A stretch of 64,000 nucleotides of DNA from Noviherbaspirillum malthae. GTDB lineage: Bacteria; Pseudomonadota; Gammaproteobacteria; Burkholderiales; Burkholderiaceae_D. The notes beneath the pieces are model-generated. The model was not told the origin of the DNA. It worked only from the letters and a program-made list of their open reading frames with translations, and did no database searches. Positions 38,482 to 47,877 of the stretch are shown in pieces. The translations under genes and the position numbers were made by a program. The number at the start of each line of letters is the position of its first letter. Position 1 is the first letter of the stretch. Location: assembly GCF_015352985.1 (NCBI RefSeq), contig NZ_JACYXF010000002.1, positions 434,001-498,000 of the forward strand. The letters are read 5' to 3'.

Positions 38482-38819
38482 ACGCTTGCACCTGCCCTCC
38501 CCGCTGACCGTTCCGGCATCGCAAGTGCAACGGGACGCCGTTTCTGCGTCTCTTGCATGACAGCTTGAAATATTGCAATCCACCCCCATGTCGCTTGAAC
38601 ATTCCCAGGCAAGCGAATCAGGAAAACGAGGCGGAACAGTTGGCCTGCGCAAAAGACAAAGGAATTCGACTGCATATCAAGAGCGTCCCGGCAGCACTGC
38701 AAACCTTTTCAAAGCGAATGAAAGTTCGCTAACATCCGGGGTTGCGCTGCTGCTACCGGCGGCAACGCCGACGCTCAACCGTCGCCACCAGCGACCACAT
38801 ACCGGATCAGGAGACCAAC
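38482..38819 (+). other. Intergenic region upstream of bcp
   Basis: A 338-base gap. No convincing gene is seen. It has the inverted repeat AGCGAA/TTCGCT (38713-38730, 6-base centre) and a possible promoter zone near 38700-38740, about 90 bases before bcp. Nothing else is recognisable. Confidence 0.5.
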
Positions 38820-39296
38820 GTGGCCGAAAGCCCATCTGCATTGAATTTGACCGTACCCGATTTTTCAGCCCCGATGACAAGCAACAAGACCTTCAGCTTG
38901 TCCGATTACAAGGGCAAGACCGTCGTGCTTTACTTCTATCCCAAGGACAATACGCCGGGCTGCACGACGGAAGGCCTGCAGTTCCGCGATCTCTACCCGC
39001 AGTTCCAGGCTGCCAATGCCGAGATCTTCGGCATCAGCAGGGACAGCATCCGTTCGCACGAAGGCTTCAAGGCCAAGCTCGACCTGCCCTTCGAACTCAT
39101 CTCCGACCCGGACGAAAAGGTCTGCAATTTGTTCGATGTCATGAAGATGAAAAACATGTACGGTAAACAGGTACGCGGGGTTGAACGTACGACATTTATC
39201 ATTGACGGCAGCGGGAAGTTGGTGAAAGAATGGCGTGGAGTAAAAGTGCCCGGGCACGTGGACGAAGTCCTCGAGTTTGTGAAGGCGCTTGCGTAG
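38820..39296 (+). CDS. bcp: Peroxiredoxin, Bcp/PrxQ family
   Basis: A 158-residue thiol peroxidase that reduces hydrogen and organic peroxides. The peroxidatic Cys48 lies in PKDNTPGCTTEG. The resolving cysteine found five residues later in E. coli Bcp is absent (Leu53 instead), leaving Cys102 as the only other cysteine, so this is a 1-Cys or atypical enzyme. The start is GTG with AGGAG six bases upstream. A terminator follows. Confidence 0.93.
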   Translation: MAESPSALNLTVPDFSAPMTSNKTFSLSDYKGKTVVLYFYPKDNTPGCTTEGLQFRDLYPQFQAANAEIFGISRDSIRSHEGFKAKLDLPFELISDPDEKVCNLFDVMKMKNMYGKQVRGVERTTFIIDGSGKLVKEWRGVKVPGHVDEVLEFVKALA

Positions 39297-39341
39297 AGAA
39301 CATATACAGAACACATTGAATCTAAAAGCTTTTTCTCTCAG

Positions 39342-39391
39342 AAGGCCGTTTGTGGAAGAGGCATCGAGCCTCCCCCTCAAACGGCCTTTTT
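39342..39391 (+). terminator. Terminator after bcp
   Basis: AAGGCCGTTTG pairs perfectly with CAAACGGCCTT (11 bp) across a 25-base loop that has its own small GAGG/CCTC helix, followed by TTTTT. It separates bcp from the PhoH gene. Confidence 0.85.
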
Positions 39392-39505
39392 GCTTTGCGG
39401 TTTCCGTCTTCTTCCCTTCTCAACCTCAACCCGCAGTAGAAGCCTGCAGCAGTTGTTTAACCTCCGACAACCCGTCAATTCAACATTTTCTAGACTGAGG
39501 TCCTG

Positions 39506-41167
39506 ATGCCACTGCCCAAATTACCGACCAAACCAGGAACATTACTCTCTCCGCAAGACTATCCGAAGGCAGAGAAAGGCAAATCGGTAAAACCTGTGAT
39601 GACGCTGGTTGAATCCCTTCCCCAAGCTACCGAAGAAATACCACCTCAGGCACGTGCCCGCACTACCGAGAAGGCACCGGCAGCCAAGACCCGTACCACC
39701 AAGCCCAAGGCAGTCGAAACGCTGATCAAGTCAGGCACCGGCCGCACGGCCGACAAGCAGAGCCTGACCAAGCTGTTCGTGCTGGATACCAACGTGCTGA
39801 TGCACGATCCGACTTCGCTGTTCCGCTTCGAGGAGCACGATGTCTACCTGCCCATGATGACGCTGGAGGAACTCGACAACCACAAGAAGGGGATGTCCGA
39901 GGTCGCGCGCAATGCGCGCCAGGTATCGCGTTCATTGGATGCGCTGGTGGCCGGAGTGGCGGAACATGAAATAGAAACAGGCATCCCGCTCTCCAAGCTC
40001 GGCAACAAGGATGCCAAGGGCCGCCTGTTCTTCCAGACGACCTTGCAGAACATCGAGCTGCCCGAGGGTCTGCCGCAGGGCAAGGCGGACAACCAGATCC
40101 TGGGCGTGGTGCGCGCGCTCGAAGCGCAGTATCCCGGCCGCTCCGTCGTACTGGTGTCGAAGGACATCAACATGCGCATCAAGGCGCGTGCGATGGGCTT
40201 GCCGGCGGAAGAATACCTGAACGATCACGTTCTCGAGGATACCGACCTGCTCTATTCCGGCATCGTGCAGCTGCCGGACGATTTCTGGAACAAGCATGCC
40301 AAGGGCATGGAATCCTGGCAGGAAAACAAGCACGGCACCGGCTACACCTTCTATCGGGTCACCGGTCCGGTCGTGCCCTCGCTGCTGGTCAACCAGTTCG
40401 TCTTCCTGGAGCCGAACAACGGCGAAGCCTCCTTCTACGGGCAGGTCAGGCAGATCAACGGCAAGACCGCCGTCCTGCAGACGCTGCGCGATTACACCCA
40501 CGGCAAGAACGGCGTCTGGGGCGTCACCGCACGCAACCGCGAGCAGAATTTCGCGCTGAACCTGCTGATGAATCCGGAGTGCGATTTCGTCACCCTGCTC
40601 GGCCAGGCGGGCACCGGCAAGACACTGCTCGCCCTGGCAGCGGGCCTGGCTCAGGTCCTGGAAACCAAGCTCTACAACGAGATCATCGTCACCCGCGTCA
40701 CCGTGCCGGTCGGCGAGGATATCGGCTTCCTGCCGGGTACCGAAGAAGAGAAGATGTCGCCGTGGATGGGCGCCTTCGACGACAACCTGGAAGTGCTGAA
40801 CAAGTCCGACAACGATGCCGGCGAATGGGGACGTGCCGCGACGCAGGACCTGATTCGCTCGCGCATCAAGATCAAGTCGCTCAATTTCATGCGCGGCCGG
40901 ACCTTCGTCAACAAGTTCCTGATCATCGACGAAGCGCAGAACCTGACGCCCAAACAGATGAAGACGCTCGTCACGCGCGCCGGCCCAGGGACCAAGATCA
41001 TCTGCCTCGGCAACATCGCGCAGATCGACACGCCCTATCTCACCGAGGGATCGAGCGGCCTGACCTACGTGGTGGACCGCTTCAAGGGATGGTCGCACAG
41101 CGGACATGTCACTCTGGCGCGCGGCGAACGCTCCCGCCTTGCCGATCATGCGAGCGACGTGCTGTAA
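39506..41167 (+). CDS. PIN-PhoH fusion ATPase (PhoH2/YlaK type)
   Basis: A 553-residue protein. After a basic, probably disordered 85-residue N-terminus, a PIN ribonuclease domain begins KLFVLDTNVLMHDP near residue 87, and keeps further acidic residues (LEELDNHKKG). The C-terminal PhoH ATPase has Walker A GQAGTGKT near 367, PVGEDIGFLPGT, and LIIDEAQNLTPKQMKTLVTR as Walker B. PIN-PhoH proteins in other bacteria unwind and cut RNA; this is inferred here. It is followed by a bidirectional terminator. Confidence 0.93.
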   Translation: MPLPKLPTKPGTLLSPQDYPKAEKGKSVKPVMTLVESLPQATEEIPPQARARTTEKAPAAKTRTTKPKAVETLIKSGTGRTADKQSLTKLFVLDTNVLMHDPTSLFRFEEHDVYLPMMTLEELDNHKKGMSEVARNARQVSRSLDALVAGVAEHEIETGIPLSKLGNKDAKGRLFFQTTLQNIELPEGLPQGKADNQILGVVRALEAQYPGRSVVLVSKDINMRIKARAMGLPAEEYLNDHVLEDTDLLYSGIVQLPDDFWNKHAKGMESWQENKHGTGYTFYRVTGPVVPSLLVNQFVFLEPNNGEASFYGQVRQINGKTAVLQTLRDYTHGKNGVWGVTARNREQNFALNLLMNPECDFVTLLGQAGTGKTLLALAAGLAQVLETKLYNEIIVTRVTVPVGEDIGFLPGTEEEKMSPWMGAFDDNLEVLNKSDNDAGEWGRAATQDLIRSRIKIKSLNFMRGRTFVNKFLIIDEAQNLTPKQMKTLVTRAGPGTKIICLGNIAQIDTPYLTEGSSGLTYVVDRFKGWSHSGHVTLARGERSRLADHASDVL

Positions 41168-41198
41168 GGCCGGATACGCCGGTTAGTTTTCGTCCAAT

Positions 41199-41230
41199 AA
41201 AAAAGCCTGCATATCAATGCAGGCTTTTTT
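41199..41230. terminator. Bidirectional terminator between PhoH gene and pit
   Basis: A 14-bp stem AAAAAAGCCTGCAT/ATGCAGGCTTTTTT with loop ATCA, A-rich before and T-rich after. It lies between convergent genes. Confidence 0.93.
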
Positions 41231-41248
41231 GTTTGCTTGACGGGTGCG

Positions 41249-42256
41249 TTACAGGATCTTGGTACCGATCCACCAAGCGATCGCAGCGACGAAGGCCGAT
41301 GCGGGAATCGTGAAGATCCAGGCCCAGACGATATTGCCGGCGACGCCCCAGCGCACTGCGGACATCTTGCGCGACGAACCCACGCCGACGATGGCGCCGG
41401 TGATGGTATGGGTTGTCGACACCGGTACGCCGAGCGCGGTGGCGAGGAAGAGCGTAATGGCGCCGCCGGTCTCGGCGCAGAAACCGCCGACCGGCTTGAG
41501 CTTGGTGATCTTCTGGCCCATGGTCTTCACGATGCGCCATCCGCCGAACAGCGTACCCAAACCGATCGCGCCGTAGCAGCTGAGGACGACCCACATCGGC
41601 AATGTGTCATGCGTCGTCGAGTAGCCGGCGGCGATGAGCAGCATCCAGATGATGCCCATGGTTTTCTGCGCGTCATTGCCGCCGTGGCCGAGGCTGTACA
41701 TCGAGGCCGAGATCAGCTGCATGCGGCGGAACCATTTGTCCACGCGCTGCGGGGTCGACCGCACGAAGAGCCAGGACACCAGCACCATCATGATGGAGCC
41801 GAAAACAAAACCAAGCAGCGGCGACAGCACGATGAAGGCAATGGTCTTGATAAGGCCCGACGAAATGAGGGAACCGGTGCCCGCCTTGGCCACTGCCGCT
41901 CCGACCAGACCGCCGATCAGCGCATGGGACGACGACGACGGGATACCGTAGTACCAGGTCAGCACATTCCAGAAAATGGCACCGACCAGCGCGCCGAAGA
42001 CCACATAGTGATCAACCACCGACGGCTCGATCGTGCCCTTCCCGACTGTAGTGGCCACCTTGAGCTGAAAGAAAAAGATGGCGACCACATTGAAAAGGGC
42101 GGCCATTGCAACCGCATGCTGGGGTTTCAGCACGCCGGTCGACACCACGGTCGCAATCGCATTGGCGGCGTCATGGAAGCCGTTCATGAAATCGAACAGC
42201 AATGCCAGCGCAATCAGGAACGCAAGTGTGTAGATACTGATTTGAAGGGTATTCAT
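41249..42256 (-). CDS. pit: Low-affinity phosphate transporter, PiT family
   Basis: A 335-residue inner-membrane transporter of metal-phosphate complexes driven by protons. Both PiT signatures are present: FMNGFHDAANAIATVVSTG in the N-terminal half and MGQKITKLKPVGGFCAETGGA with GVPVSTTHTITGAIVGVG in the C-terminal half. It is the short form, without the large central loop of E. coli PitA (about 500 residues). It follows the DUF47 gene on the same strand by 129 bases, its usual partner. Confidence 0.95.
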   Translation of the reverse strand: MNTLQISIYTLAFLIALALLFDFMNGFHDAANAIATVVSTGVLKPQHAVAMAALFNVVAIFFFQLKVATTVGKGTIEPSVVDHYVVFGALVGAIFWNVLTWYYGIPSSSSHALIGGLVGAAVAKAGTGSLISSGLIKTIAFIVLSPLLGFVFGSIMMVLVSWLFVRSTPQRVDKWFRRMQLISASMYSLGHGGNDAQKTMGIIWMLLIAAGYSTTHDTLPMWVVLSCYGAIGLGTLFGGWRIVKTMGQKITKLKPVGGFCAETGGAITLFLATALGVPVSTTHTITGAIVGVGSSRKMSAVRWGVAGNIVWAWIFTIPASAFVAAIAWWIGTKIL

Positions 42257-42385
42257 GGAGTTCTTTTATTATTCGGTAACAGACGCTGCGCATCCCTTAC
42301 GGGTGCACAGCGACGATGCCTTTCCTTGCATGTTCGCTGCACTTGCGCGGCGTCGCAGGCGCCGTCGCACGCGGCGGCACGCCGC

Positions 42386-43012
42386 TCAGGCGTTCTCGAC
42401 GATGATGCCTTCGATAATGTTGGCCACGTCTTCGCAGCGGTCGGTCACCGTTTCCAGAATCTCGTAGATCGCCTTGAGCTTGATGAGATTGCGCACGTCG
42501 GGTTCGTCGCGGAACAGCTTGGACATGGCCGCGCGCATTACGTGATCGGCATCGGATTCGAGACGGTCGATCTCTTCGCAGATACCGAGAATCTGCGTGG
42601 AATTGTCCATGTTGTGCAGCAGGCCGACGGCAGCCTTGACCTTTTCCGTACAGGCCAGGCAGAGCTCGGCGAGCCGCTTGGCTTCCGGCGTGATTGCCTT
42701 GATGTCGTACAGCGAAATGGTCTGGCCCGCATCCTCGAGCAGGTCGAGAATATCGTCCATGCGGGTAATCAGCTTGTGGATGTCGTCGCGGTCGAGCGGC
42801 GTGATGAAGGTCTTGTGCAGCAGATCCAATGTCTGGTGAGTCACCTTATCGGCCTGTTTTTCAACGCTCTCGATGGCGTGCACGCGGTTTTCCAGGTCAT
42901 CGAAGTTGGTCATCAGCGCAACCATTTCCTTCGCGCCCTTGACGCACAGTTCGCCGTGCTGGATGAAGAGATCAAAAAATTTGCCCTCATTGGGCATCAG
43001 TCGTCCAAACAT
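42386..43012 (-). CDS. DUF47 (PhoU-like) Pit-accessory protein
   Basis: A 208-residue all-helical protein of the DUF47/TIGR00153 family, structurally like PhoU. It has FFDLFIQHGELCVKGAKEMV, ITRMDDILDLLEDAG and KAIYEILETVTDRCEDVANIIEGI, with acidic clusters that bind metals in PhoU. Such proteins are encoded with pit and are thought to regulate transport. It is upstream of pit on the same strand. Confidence 0.93.
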   Translation of the reverse strand: MFGRLMPNEGKFFDLFIQHGELCVKGAKEMVALMTNFDDLENRVHAIESVEKQADKVTHQTLDLLHKTFITPLDRDDIHKLITRMDDILDLLEDAGQTISLYDIKAITPEAKRLAELCLACTEKVKAAVGLLHNMDNSTQILGICEEIDRLESDADHVMRAAMSKLFRDEPDVRNLIKLKAIYEILETVTDRCEDVANIIEGIIVENA

Positions 43013-43089
43013 GTTTGCACTCTCAAAAATCGTTCGTTGAATTGGTGTTGACGGTCCTCCTGCGAGGCCCGCCGCGAATCGTTAATAGC

Positions 43090-44475
43090 TTATTCGTTGT
43101 CGAACACCGCGTTGCCGCCGGTGTAATTGTCGAACTTGGTGTACTCCCCGAGGAATGTCAGGCGCACGGTGCCGATGGGACCGTTACGCTGCTTGCCAAC
43201 GATAATTTCCGCAGTACCCTTGTCCGGCGAGTCAGGGTTGTAGACCTGGTCACGGTAGATAAACAGAATGACGTCGGCATCCTGTTCGATGGCGCCGGAT
43301 TCCCGCAGGTCGGACATCACGGGGCGCTTGTTCGGACGCTGCTCGAGCGAGCGGTTCAGCTGGGACAGCGCGATGACCGGACAGTTGAGTTCCTTGGCCA
43401 ATCCCTTTAGGTTTCGGGAAATCTCGGAAATCTCGGTGGCGCGGTTTTCTCCCGGCGAACTGGCCGACATGAGCTGAATATAGTCGATGATGATCAGTCC
43501 GAGCCTGCCGCACTGGCGGGCCAGCCGGCGCGAGCGGGCGCGCAATTCGATGGAGCTCAGCGCAGGCGTTTCGTCGATGTAGATCTGCACCTCGTTCATT
43601 TTCTGGATCGCATGCGTCAGGCGCGGCCAGTCTTCGTCGTTCAGGCGGCCGGTGCGCAGGCGATGCTGATCGAGGCGCCCCACCGAGCCGAGCATACGCA
43701 TCGCCAGCTGGGCGCCGCCCATTTCCATGGAAAACACGGCCACCGGCAAACCGCTGTCGATGGCGACGTTCTCGCCGATGTTGATGGAAAACGCGGTCTT
43801 ACCCATGGACGGACGACCGGCGACGATGATCAGGTCGCCCGGCTGCAGGCCGGAGGTCATGCGGTCGAGATCGACGAATCCGGTGGGCACGCCGGTGATG
43901 TCGTTCTGGTTGTCGCGGTTATACAGCTCATCGATACGCTCGACGACCTGGGTAAGCAGGGGCTGGATTTCCAGGAAGCCCTGGGCGCCTCGCGCGCCCT
44001 CTTCGGCGATGGCGAAGATCTTGGATTCGGCTTCGTCGAGCAGCTGCTTGACTTCCTTGCCCTGCGGATTGAAGGCCTGGCCGGAGATTTCGTCCGATAC
44101 CGTGATCAGCTTGCGCAGCACGCCGCGGTCGCGAACGATTTCGGCATAGCGGCGGATATTGGCCGCCGACGGCGTGTTCTGCGCCAGCGCATTCAGATAG
44201 GTCAGGCCGCCGACTTCCTCGGCCTTGCCGCTGTTGCTCAGCGCTTCATAGACGGTGATGACGTCCGCCGGCCGGGTCGCATTGATCAGCTTGACGATGT
44301 GCTGAAAGATGACGCGATGGTCATAGCGATAGAAATCGTCTTCGCTGACAAAGTCCGCAATACGGTCCCAGGCAGCATTGTCGAGCAATAAACCGCCCAG
44401 GACGGACTGTTCTGCTTCGATGGAATGAGGAGGAATGCGGAGTGCATCCAGCTGGGGGTCAGTGCGGGTATTCAT
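43090..44475 (-). CDS. dnaB: Replicative DNA helicase DnaB
   Basis: A 461-residue hexameric helicase that unwinds DNA at the fork. The N-terminal domain has PPHSIEAEQSVLGGLLLDN. The RecA-like domain has Walker A AGRPSMGKTAFS near 220, LIIIDYIQLM and SQLNRSLEQRPNKRP. No intein is present. The ATG at 44475 is used; an ATG three codons earlier (44484) has a GAGAAGG site four bases upstream and is nearly as likely. A TATAAT lies 8-13 bases before the chosen ATG, so a leaderless transcript is possible. Confidence 0.96.
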   Translation of the reverse strand: MNTRTDPQLDALRIPPHSIEAEQSVLGGLLLDNAAWDRIADFVSEDDFYRYDHRVIFQHIVKLINATRPADVITVYEALSNSGKAEEVGGLTYLNALAQNTPSAANIRRYAEIVRDRGVLRKLITVSDEISGQAFNPQGKEVKQLLDEAESKIFAIAEEGARGAQGFLEIQPLLTQVVERIDELYNRDNQNDITGVPTGFVDLDRMTSGLQPGDLIIVAGRPSMGKTAFSINIGENVAIDSGLPVAVFSMEMGGAQLAMRMLGSVGRLDQHRLRTGRLNDEDWPRLTHAIQKMNEVQIYIDETPALSSIELRARSRRLARQCGRLGLIIIDYIQLMSASSPGENRATEISEISRNLKGLAKELNCPVIALSQLNRSLEQRPNKRPVMSDLRESGAIEQDADVILFIYRDQVYNPDSPDKGTAEIIVGKQRNGPIGTVRLTFLGEYTKFDNYTGGNAVFDNE

Positions 44476-44589
44476 GGCGCGCATTATACCTTCTCGTCCA
44501 TTGGGGCAATGTCGATGCCTCGGGAATTTCGACGTGTCGACGCGCATTCTGTTGCAAAACGACAATCCTCTGCTCAAACAAATTCTGCC

Positions 44590-44618
44590 TTGACAATCAC
44601 TGCCTAGGCAACTATATT
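44590..44618 (+). promoter_or_regulatory. Efflux operon promoter with MarR-type operator
   Basis: The -35 TTGACA (44590-44595) and -10 TATATT (44613-44618) are separated by 17 bp. The spacer contains the perfect palindrome TGCCTAGGCA (44601-44610), the kind of site MarR-family repressors bind. Repressor binding here would block RNA polymerase. The MarR gene begins 29 bases downstream. Confidence 0.85.
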
Positions 44619-44647
44619 CAAATCGATCTCAGCGAAGGCAAACTACC

Positions 44648-45088
44648 GTGACCATTTACACCTTAGACAATTACTCTCCCCAGGAAAGCATCGGCTACCT
44701 GCTCAAGCGGGCGGGTGGTCAACTGACCCTGACGCTGGACCGTGAACTGGCCAAGTTCGACATGACGCATGCCCAACTGGCAATCTTTCTGAAACTGCAT
44801 CACGGCCAGGCCAATACCGCCGCCGACCTCGCGCGCGAACTGATGACCGATGCCGGCGCAATGACCCGCATGCTCGACCGCCTCGAGGAAAAGGAATTCA
44901 TCCGGCGCACGCGCAGCAATACCGACCGCCGCATCGTCGAAGTGGCCCTCAGCGACAAGGGGAAGCAGATCGCCGACCAGATGATCCAGGTCGTAGTGGA
45001 CGCGCTCAATCACCACCTGCGCGGCTTCACCCCGTCCGAAGTCGACCAGTTCAAGGATTTCCTGCGACGCATGATTTCGAACACCTGA
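44648..45088 (+). CDS. MarR-family repressor of the efflux operon
   Basis: A 146-residue winged-helix repressor. FDMTHAQLAIFLKLHHG, TAADLARELMTDAGAMTRMLDRLEEKEFIRRTRSNTDRR forms the DNA-binding region with the wing, and the C-terminal helix dimerises. The start is GTG with GAAGG upstream. It is the first gene of an operon with an outer-membrane factor, an EmrA-like adaptor and an EmrB-like pump, and has a palindrome inside its own promoter, so autorepression relieved by a drug or phenolic ligand is likely. Confidence 0.93.
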   Translation: MTIYTLDNYSPQESIGYLLKRAGGQLTLTLDRELAKFDMTHAQLAIFLKLHHGQANTAADLARELMTDAGAMTRMLDRLEEKEFIRRTRSNTDRRIVEVALSDKGKQIADQMIQVVVDALNHHLRGFTPSEVDQFKDFLRRMISNT

Positions 45089-45133
45089 TCGGCGCGCATC
45101 TCTCTCCTCCATAAAAATCTCCATAACGACTTT

Positions 45134-46618
45134 ATGAACGCTTCGAAACCCGCCCTTCCATTCAGGCGGCTCTTCCAGATTCCGGCGGCCAGCCTGCTGC
45201 TGCTCTTCCTTGCCGGCTGCGTCGGCTTCCAGCCGATCGCTCCCGCCCATGAACCTTCAGCGCGGGTTTCCCTGGCGGTGCCAGCCGAGCTGCAGCAAAA
45301 GGAAGGCGCATGGCCGCTGGAGCGCTGGTGGACCGTTTATCACGATGCCCAGCTTGACGCAATGATGGAAAGAGCACTGTCGGCCAATCCCAACATGGCC
45401 GCCGCCGAGGCAAGAATCGCGCGTGCGCGCGCCGCTTCCGACCTGAGCAATGCAGGCACCGGGCCGCAGGTCAGTGCCGGCACCGACCTCAGCTATGGCC
45501 GCCAGTCCGAGAATTACCTCGTGCCCCGTCCTCCGCTCGGCAAGGGCGGAGAGTACGTGAGCCAGGGGCAGGCCAGCCTCAACTTCAGTCTCGACCTGGA
45601 TCTGTGGGGACGCAATGCGGCGCTGATCCGCGCCGCCGATGCTCAGCTCAAGAGCGCTGTCTTCGAGCGCGACGCGGCGCGGCTGACGCTGGCCTCCTCG
45701 CTGGTGCGCACCTATGCCCAATTGTCGGCCCAGTACGACATGCAGGACATCCTGCAAGCTACATTGCAGCAGCGCCGCACGATCCGGACGCTGATCGACC
45801 AGCGGGTAGCCAGCGGTCTAGACACGCGGGTGGAAGTCCAGCAGGCGCAGACCAATGAAGCCTCATTGCGGGTCGAGCTGGAGCAGACCGCCACCGCCAT
45901 CAAGGTTTTGAAGCTGCAGTTGGCGGCGCTTGCGGGCGACATGCCGACCGCAGCTCAGTCCATCGCCCGGCCGGCGATGTCTCCCGGCGAATTTGCCGTT
46001 CCCGGCACCCTGCCCCTCGATCTGCTCGGCCGCCGCCCCGAACTTGCTGCCCAGCGCGCCCGCATTGCGTCCGCCTACGCGGAGGCCGATGCGGCCAAGG
46101 CGCAGTTTTATCCGAACGTCAATCTGAATGCCTTGGTCGGCTTACAGGCGATCGGCATAGGCAATCTTCTGAACGCCGGGAGCTTTACCAACAGCGTCGG
46201 TCCGGCGATCCGCCTGCCCATCTTCGATGCCGGCCGCCTGCGGGCGAACTACGCCGGCAAGGCCAGCGACATCGATGCCGCGATCGCACAGTACAACCAG
46301 TCGGTGCTGAGCGCCGCGCAGGATGTCGCCGAACAGCTGGTCCGCATCAGCGACCTGGGCCGCGAAGAGGCGGCTGCCCGCGAAGCGCTCAACGCCGCCG
46401 AGGAGGCGCACCGGCTCGCCACGCTTCGCTATCGCGGCGGGTTGGCTCCCTACCTGACGGTTCTTACCGTGGAAAACCAGCTGCTTTCCCAGCGCCGCGT
46501 CATCGCGAGCCTGAACGCAAGGCGTGAAGACCTGCACGTTTCCCTTGCCCGCGCCCTCGGCGGCGGCTTTCAGGAAGACCGCGGCGTTCCGGCCACCGCG
46601 TCGAATGCACGGCACTGA
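45134..46618 (+). CDS. Outer-membrane efflux lipoprotein, NodT family
   Basis: A 494-residue TolC-like outer-membrane channel. The signal peptide ends in the lipobox LAGC with Cys29 as the lipidated residue. Two outer-membrane efflux repeats follow (about 60-265 and 270-480), with GPQVSAGTDLSYG and DLWGRNAALIRAADAQL in the first. It is the exit duct of the tripartite pump encoded here. It begins 45 bases after the MarR gene. Confidence 0.94.
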   Translation: MNASKPALPFRRLFQIPAASLLLLFLAGCVGFQPIAPAHEPSARVSLAVPAELQQKEGAWPLERWWTVYHDAQLDAMMERALSANPNMAAAEARIARARAASDLSNAGTGPQVSAGTDLSYGRQSENYLVPRPPLGKGGEYVSQGQASLNFSLDLDLWGRNAALIRAADAQLKSAVFERDAARLTLASSLVRTYAQLSAQYDMQDILQATLQQRRTIRTLIDQRVASGLDTRVEVQQAQTNEASLRVELEQTATAIKVLKLQLAALAGDMPTAAQSIARPAMSPGEFAVPGTLPLDLLGRRPELAAQRARIASAYAEADAAKAQFYPNVNLNALVGLQAIGIGNLLNAGSFTNSVGPAIRLPIFDAGRLRANYAGKASDIDAAIAQYNQSVLSAAQDVAEQLVRISDLGREEAAAREALNAAEEAHRLATLRYRGGLAPYLTVLTVENQLLSQRRVIASLNARREDLHVSLARALGGGFQEDRGVPATASNARH

Positions 46619-46672
46619 ACATTCCGATATCGAATCATGACGACACAGACAAACAACACTGCAGGACCAGCG

Positions 46673-47869
46673 ATGAGCACCTCTACTCAAACAAGCAATG
46701 CTTCGCAGATTCAGCCGAATCCCCAAGCCGCAGGCAGCGGCTCGCCCAAGCGCAAGAAGATTCTCATGTCCATCGGCGCCGTGTTTTCCGTCGCCGCCAT
46801 CGGCTGGGGCGCGTACTGGGCAGTGTTCTCCCGCTTCAGCGAAGAAACGGACAATGCCTATGTCCAGGGCAATGTGGTGCAGGTCACCCCTCAGCTCGCC
46901 GGCACGGTGACCAAGATATTTGCCGACGACACCAACCTTGTAAAGGCGGGACAGCCGCTGGTCGCCCTCGATACCGCCGATGCCGACGTCGCAGTGGCGC
47001 AAGCCGAAGCCCAGCTAGCGCAGACGGTGCGCGAAGTGCGTACGCTGTATGCCTCCCAGGCGCAATCCGGCGCGAACGTCTCGGTGCGGCAGGCGGAACT
47101 TGCGCGCGCCAGGGATGACCTCGCACGGCGCAAGGCACTTGCCGGTACCGGCGCAATTTCGGGCGAAGAAATCCGCCATGCCGAAAGCGCCGTGACCGCA
47201 GCCCAAGCGGCCCTTGAGGCAGCCAGGGAACAGCTGGCTTCCGGCAAGGCGCTTACCGAAGGCACGAGCATCGAGAAGCATCCGAATGTCCAGCGCGCGG
47301 CGGCGCGTCTGCAGGAGGTCCTGCTGGCGCAATCCCGCTCCACGCTGTATGCCCCGGTATCGGGCGAAGTTGCGAAGCGTAACGTGCAGGTCGGCCAGCG
47401 CATCGATCCGGGTGCTCCGCTGATGGCGATCGTCCCGCTCGACCAGCTGTGGGTGGATGCCAACTTCAAGGAGTCGCAGCTGCGCGAAATGCGGATCGGG
47501 CAGCCGGTCACGCTGACCTCGGACGTCTACGGCAGCAACGTGAAATATGAAGGCAAGATCGTGGGGCTGGCTGCAGGCACCGGATCGGCATTTGCATTGC
47601 TGCCGGCGCAGAATGCGACAGGCAACTGGATCAAGGTGGTGCAGCGCGTGCCGGTTCGCATCTCGCTCGATCCGAAGCAGCTGGCCGAACATCCGCTGCG
47701 CATCGGCCTGTCGATGCGCGCCGAGGTCGACCTCCACAATCAGGACGGCAAGCCGCTCGGAGAAGCGACCGCTCCCGCAGTCGCGCTGACAGCCTACGGC
47801 GCCGCCGATTTCGTCGATGCCAGGACCAGGCAGCGCATCGACACGATCGTTGCCGCCAACCTGAAGTAG
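46673..47869 (+). CDS. emrA: EmrA-like membrane fusion protein
   Basis: A 398-residue periplasmic adaptor anchored by one N-terminal helix (about 30-52). ETDNAYVQGNVVQVTPQLAG is the EmrA biotinyl-lipoyl hallmark (residues 58-77). A long helical hairpin (about 100-200) and the C-terminal barrel follow. AGGA six bases before the ATG at 46673 supports this start; an in-frame ATG at 46637 would add 12 residues. It links the inner-membrane pump to the outer-membrane channel and ends 8 bases before the pump gene. Confidence 0.94.
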   Translation: MSTSTQTSNASQIQPNPQAAGSGSPKRKKILMSIGAVFSVAAIGWGAYWAVFSRFSEETDNAYVQGNVVQVTPQLAGTVTKIFADDTNLVKAGQPLVALDTADADVAVAQAEAQLAQTVREVRTLYASQAQSGANVSVRQAELARARDDLARRKALAGTGAISGEEIRHAESAVTAAQAALEAAREQLASGKALTEGTSIEKHPNVQRAAARLQEVLLAQSRSTLYAPVSGEVAKRNVQVGQRIDPGAPLMAIVPLDQLWVDANFKESQLREMRIGQPVTLTSDVYGSNVKYEGKIVGLAAGTGSAFALLPAQNATGNWIKVVQRVPVRISLDPKQLAEHPLRIGLSMRAEVDLHNQDGKPLGEATAPAVALTAYGAADFVDARTRQRIDTIVAANLK

Positions 47870-47877
47870 GAAGATTC

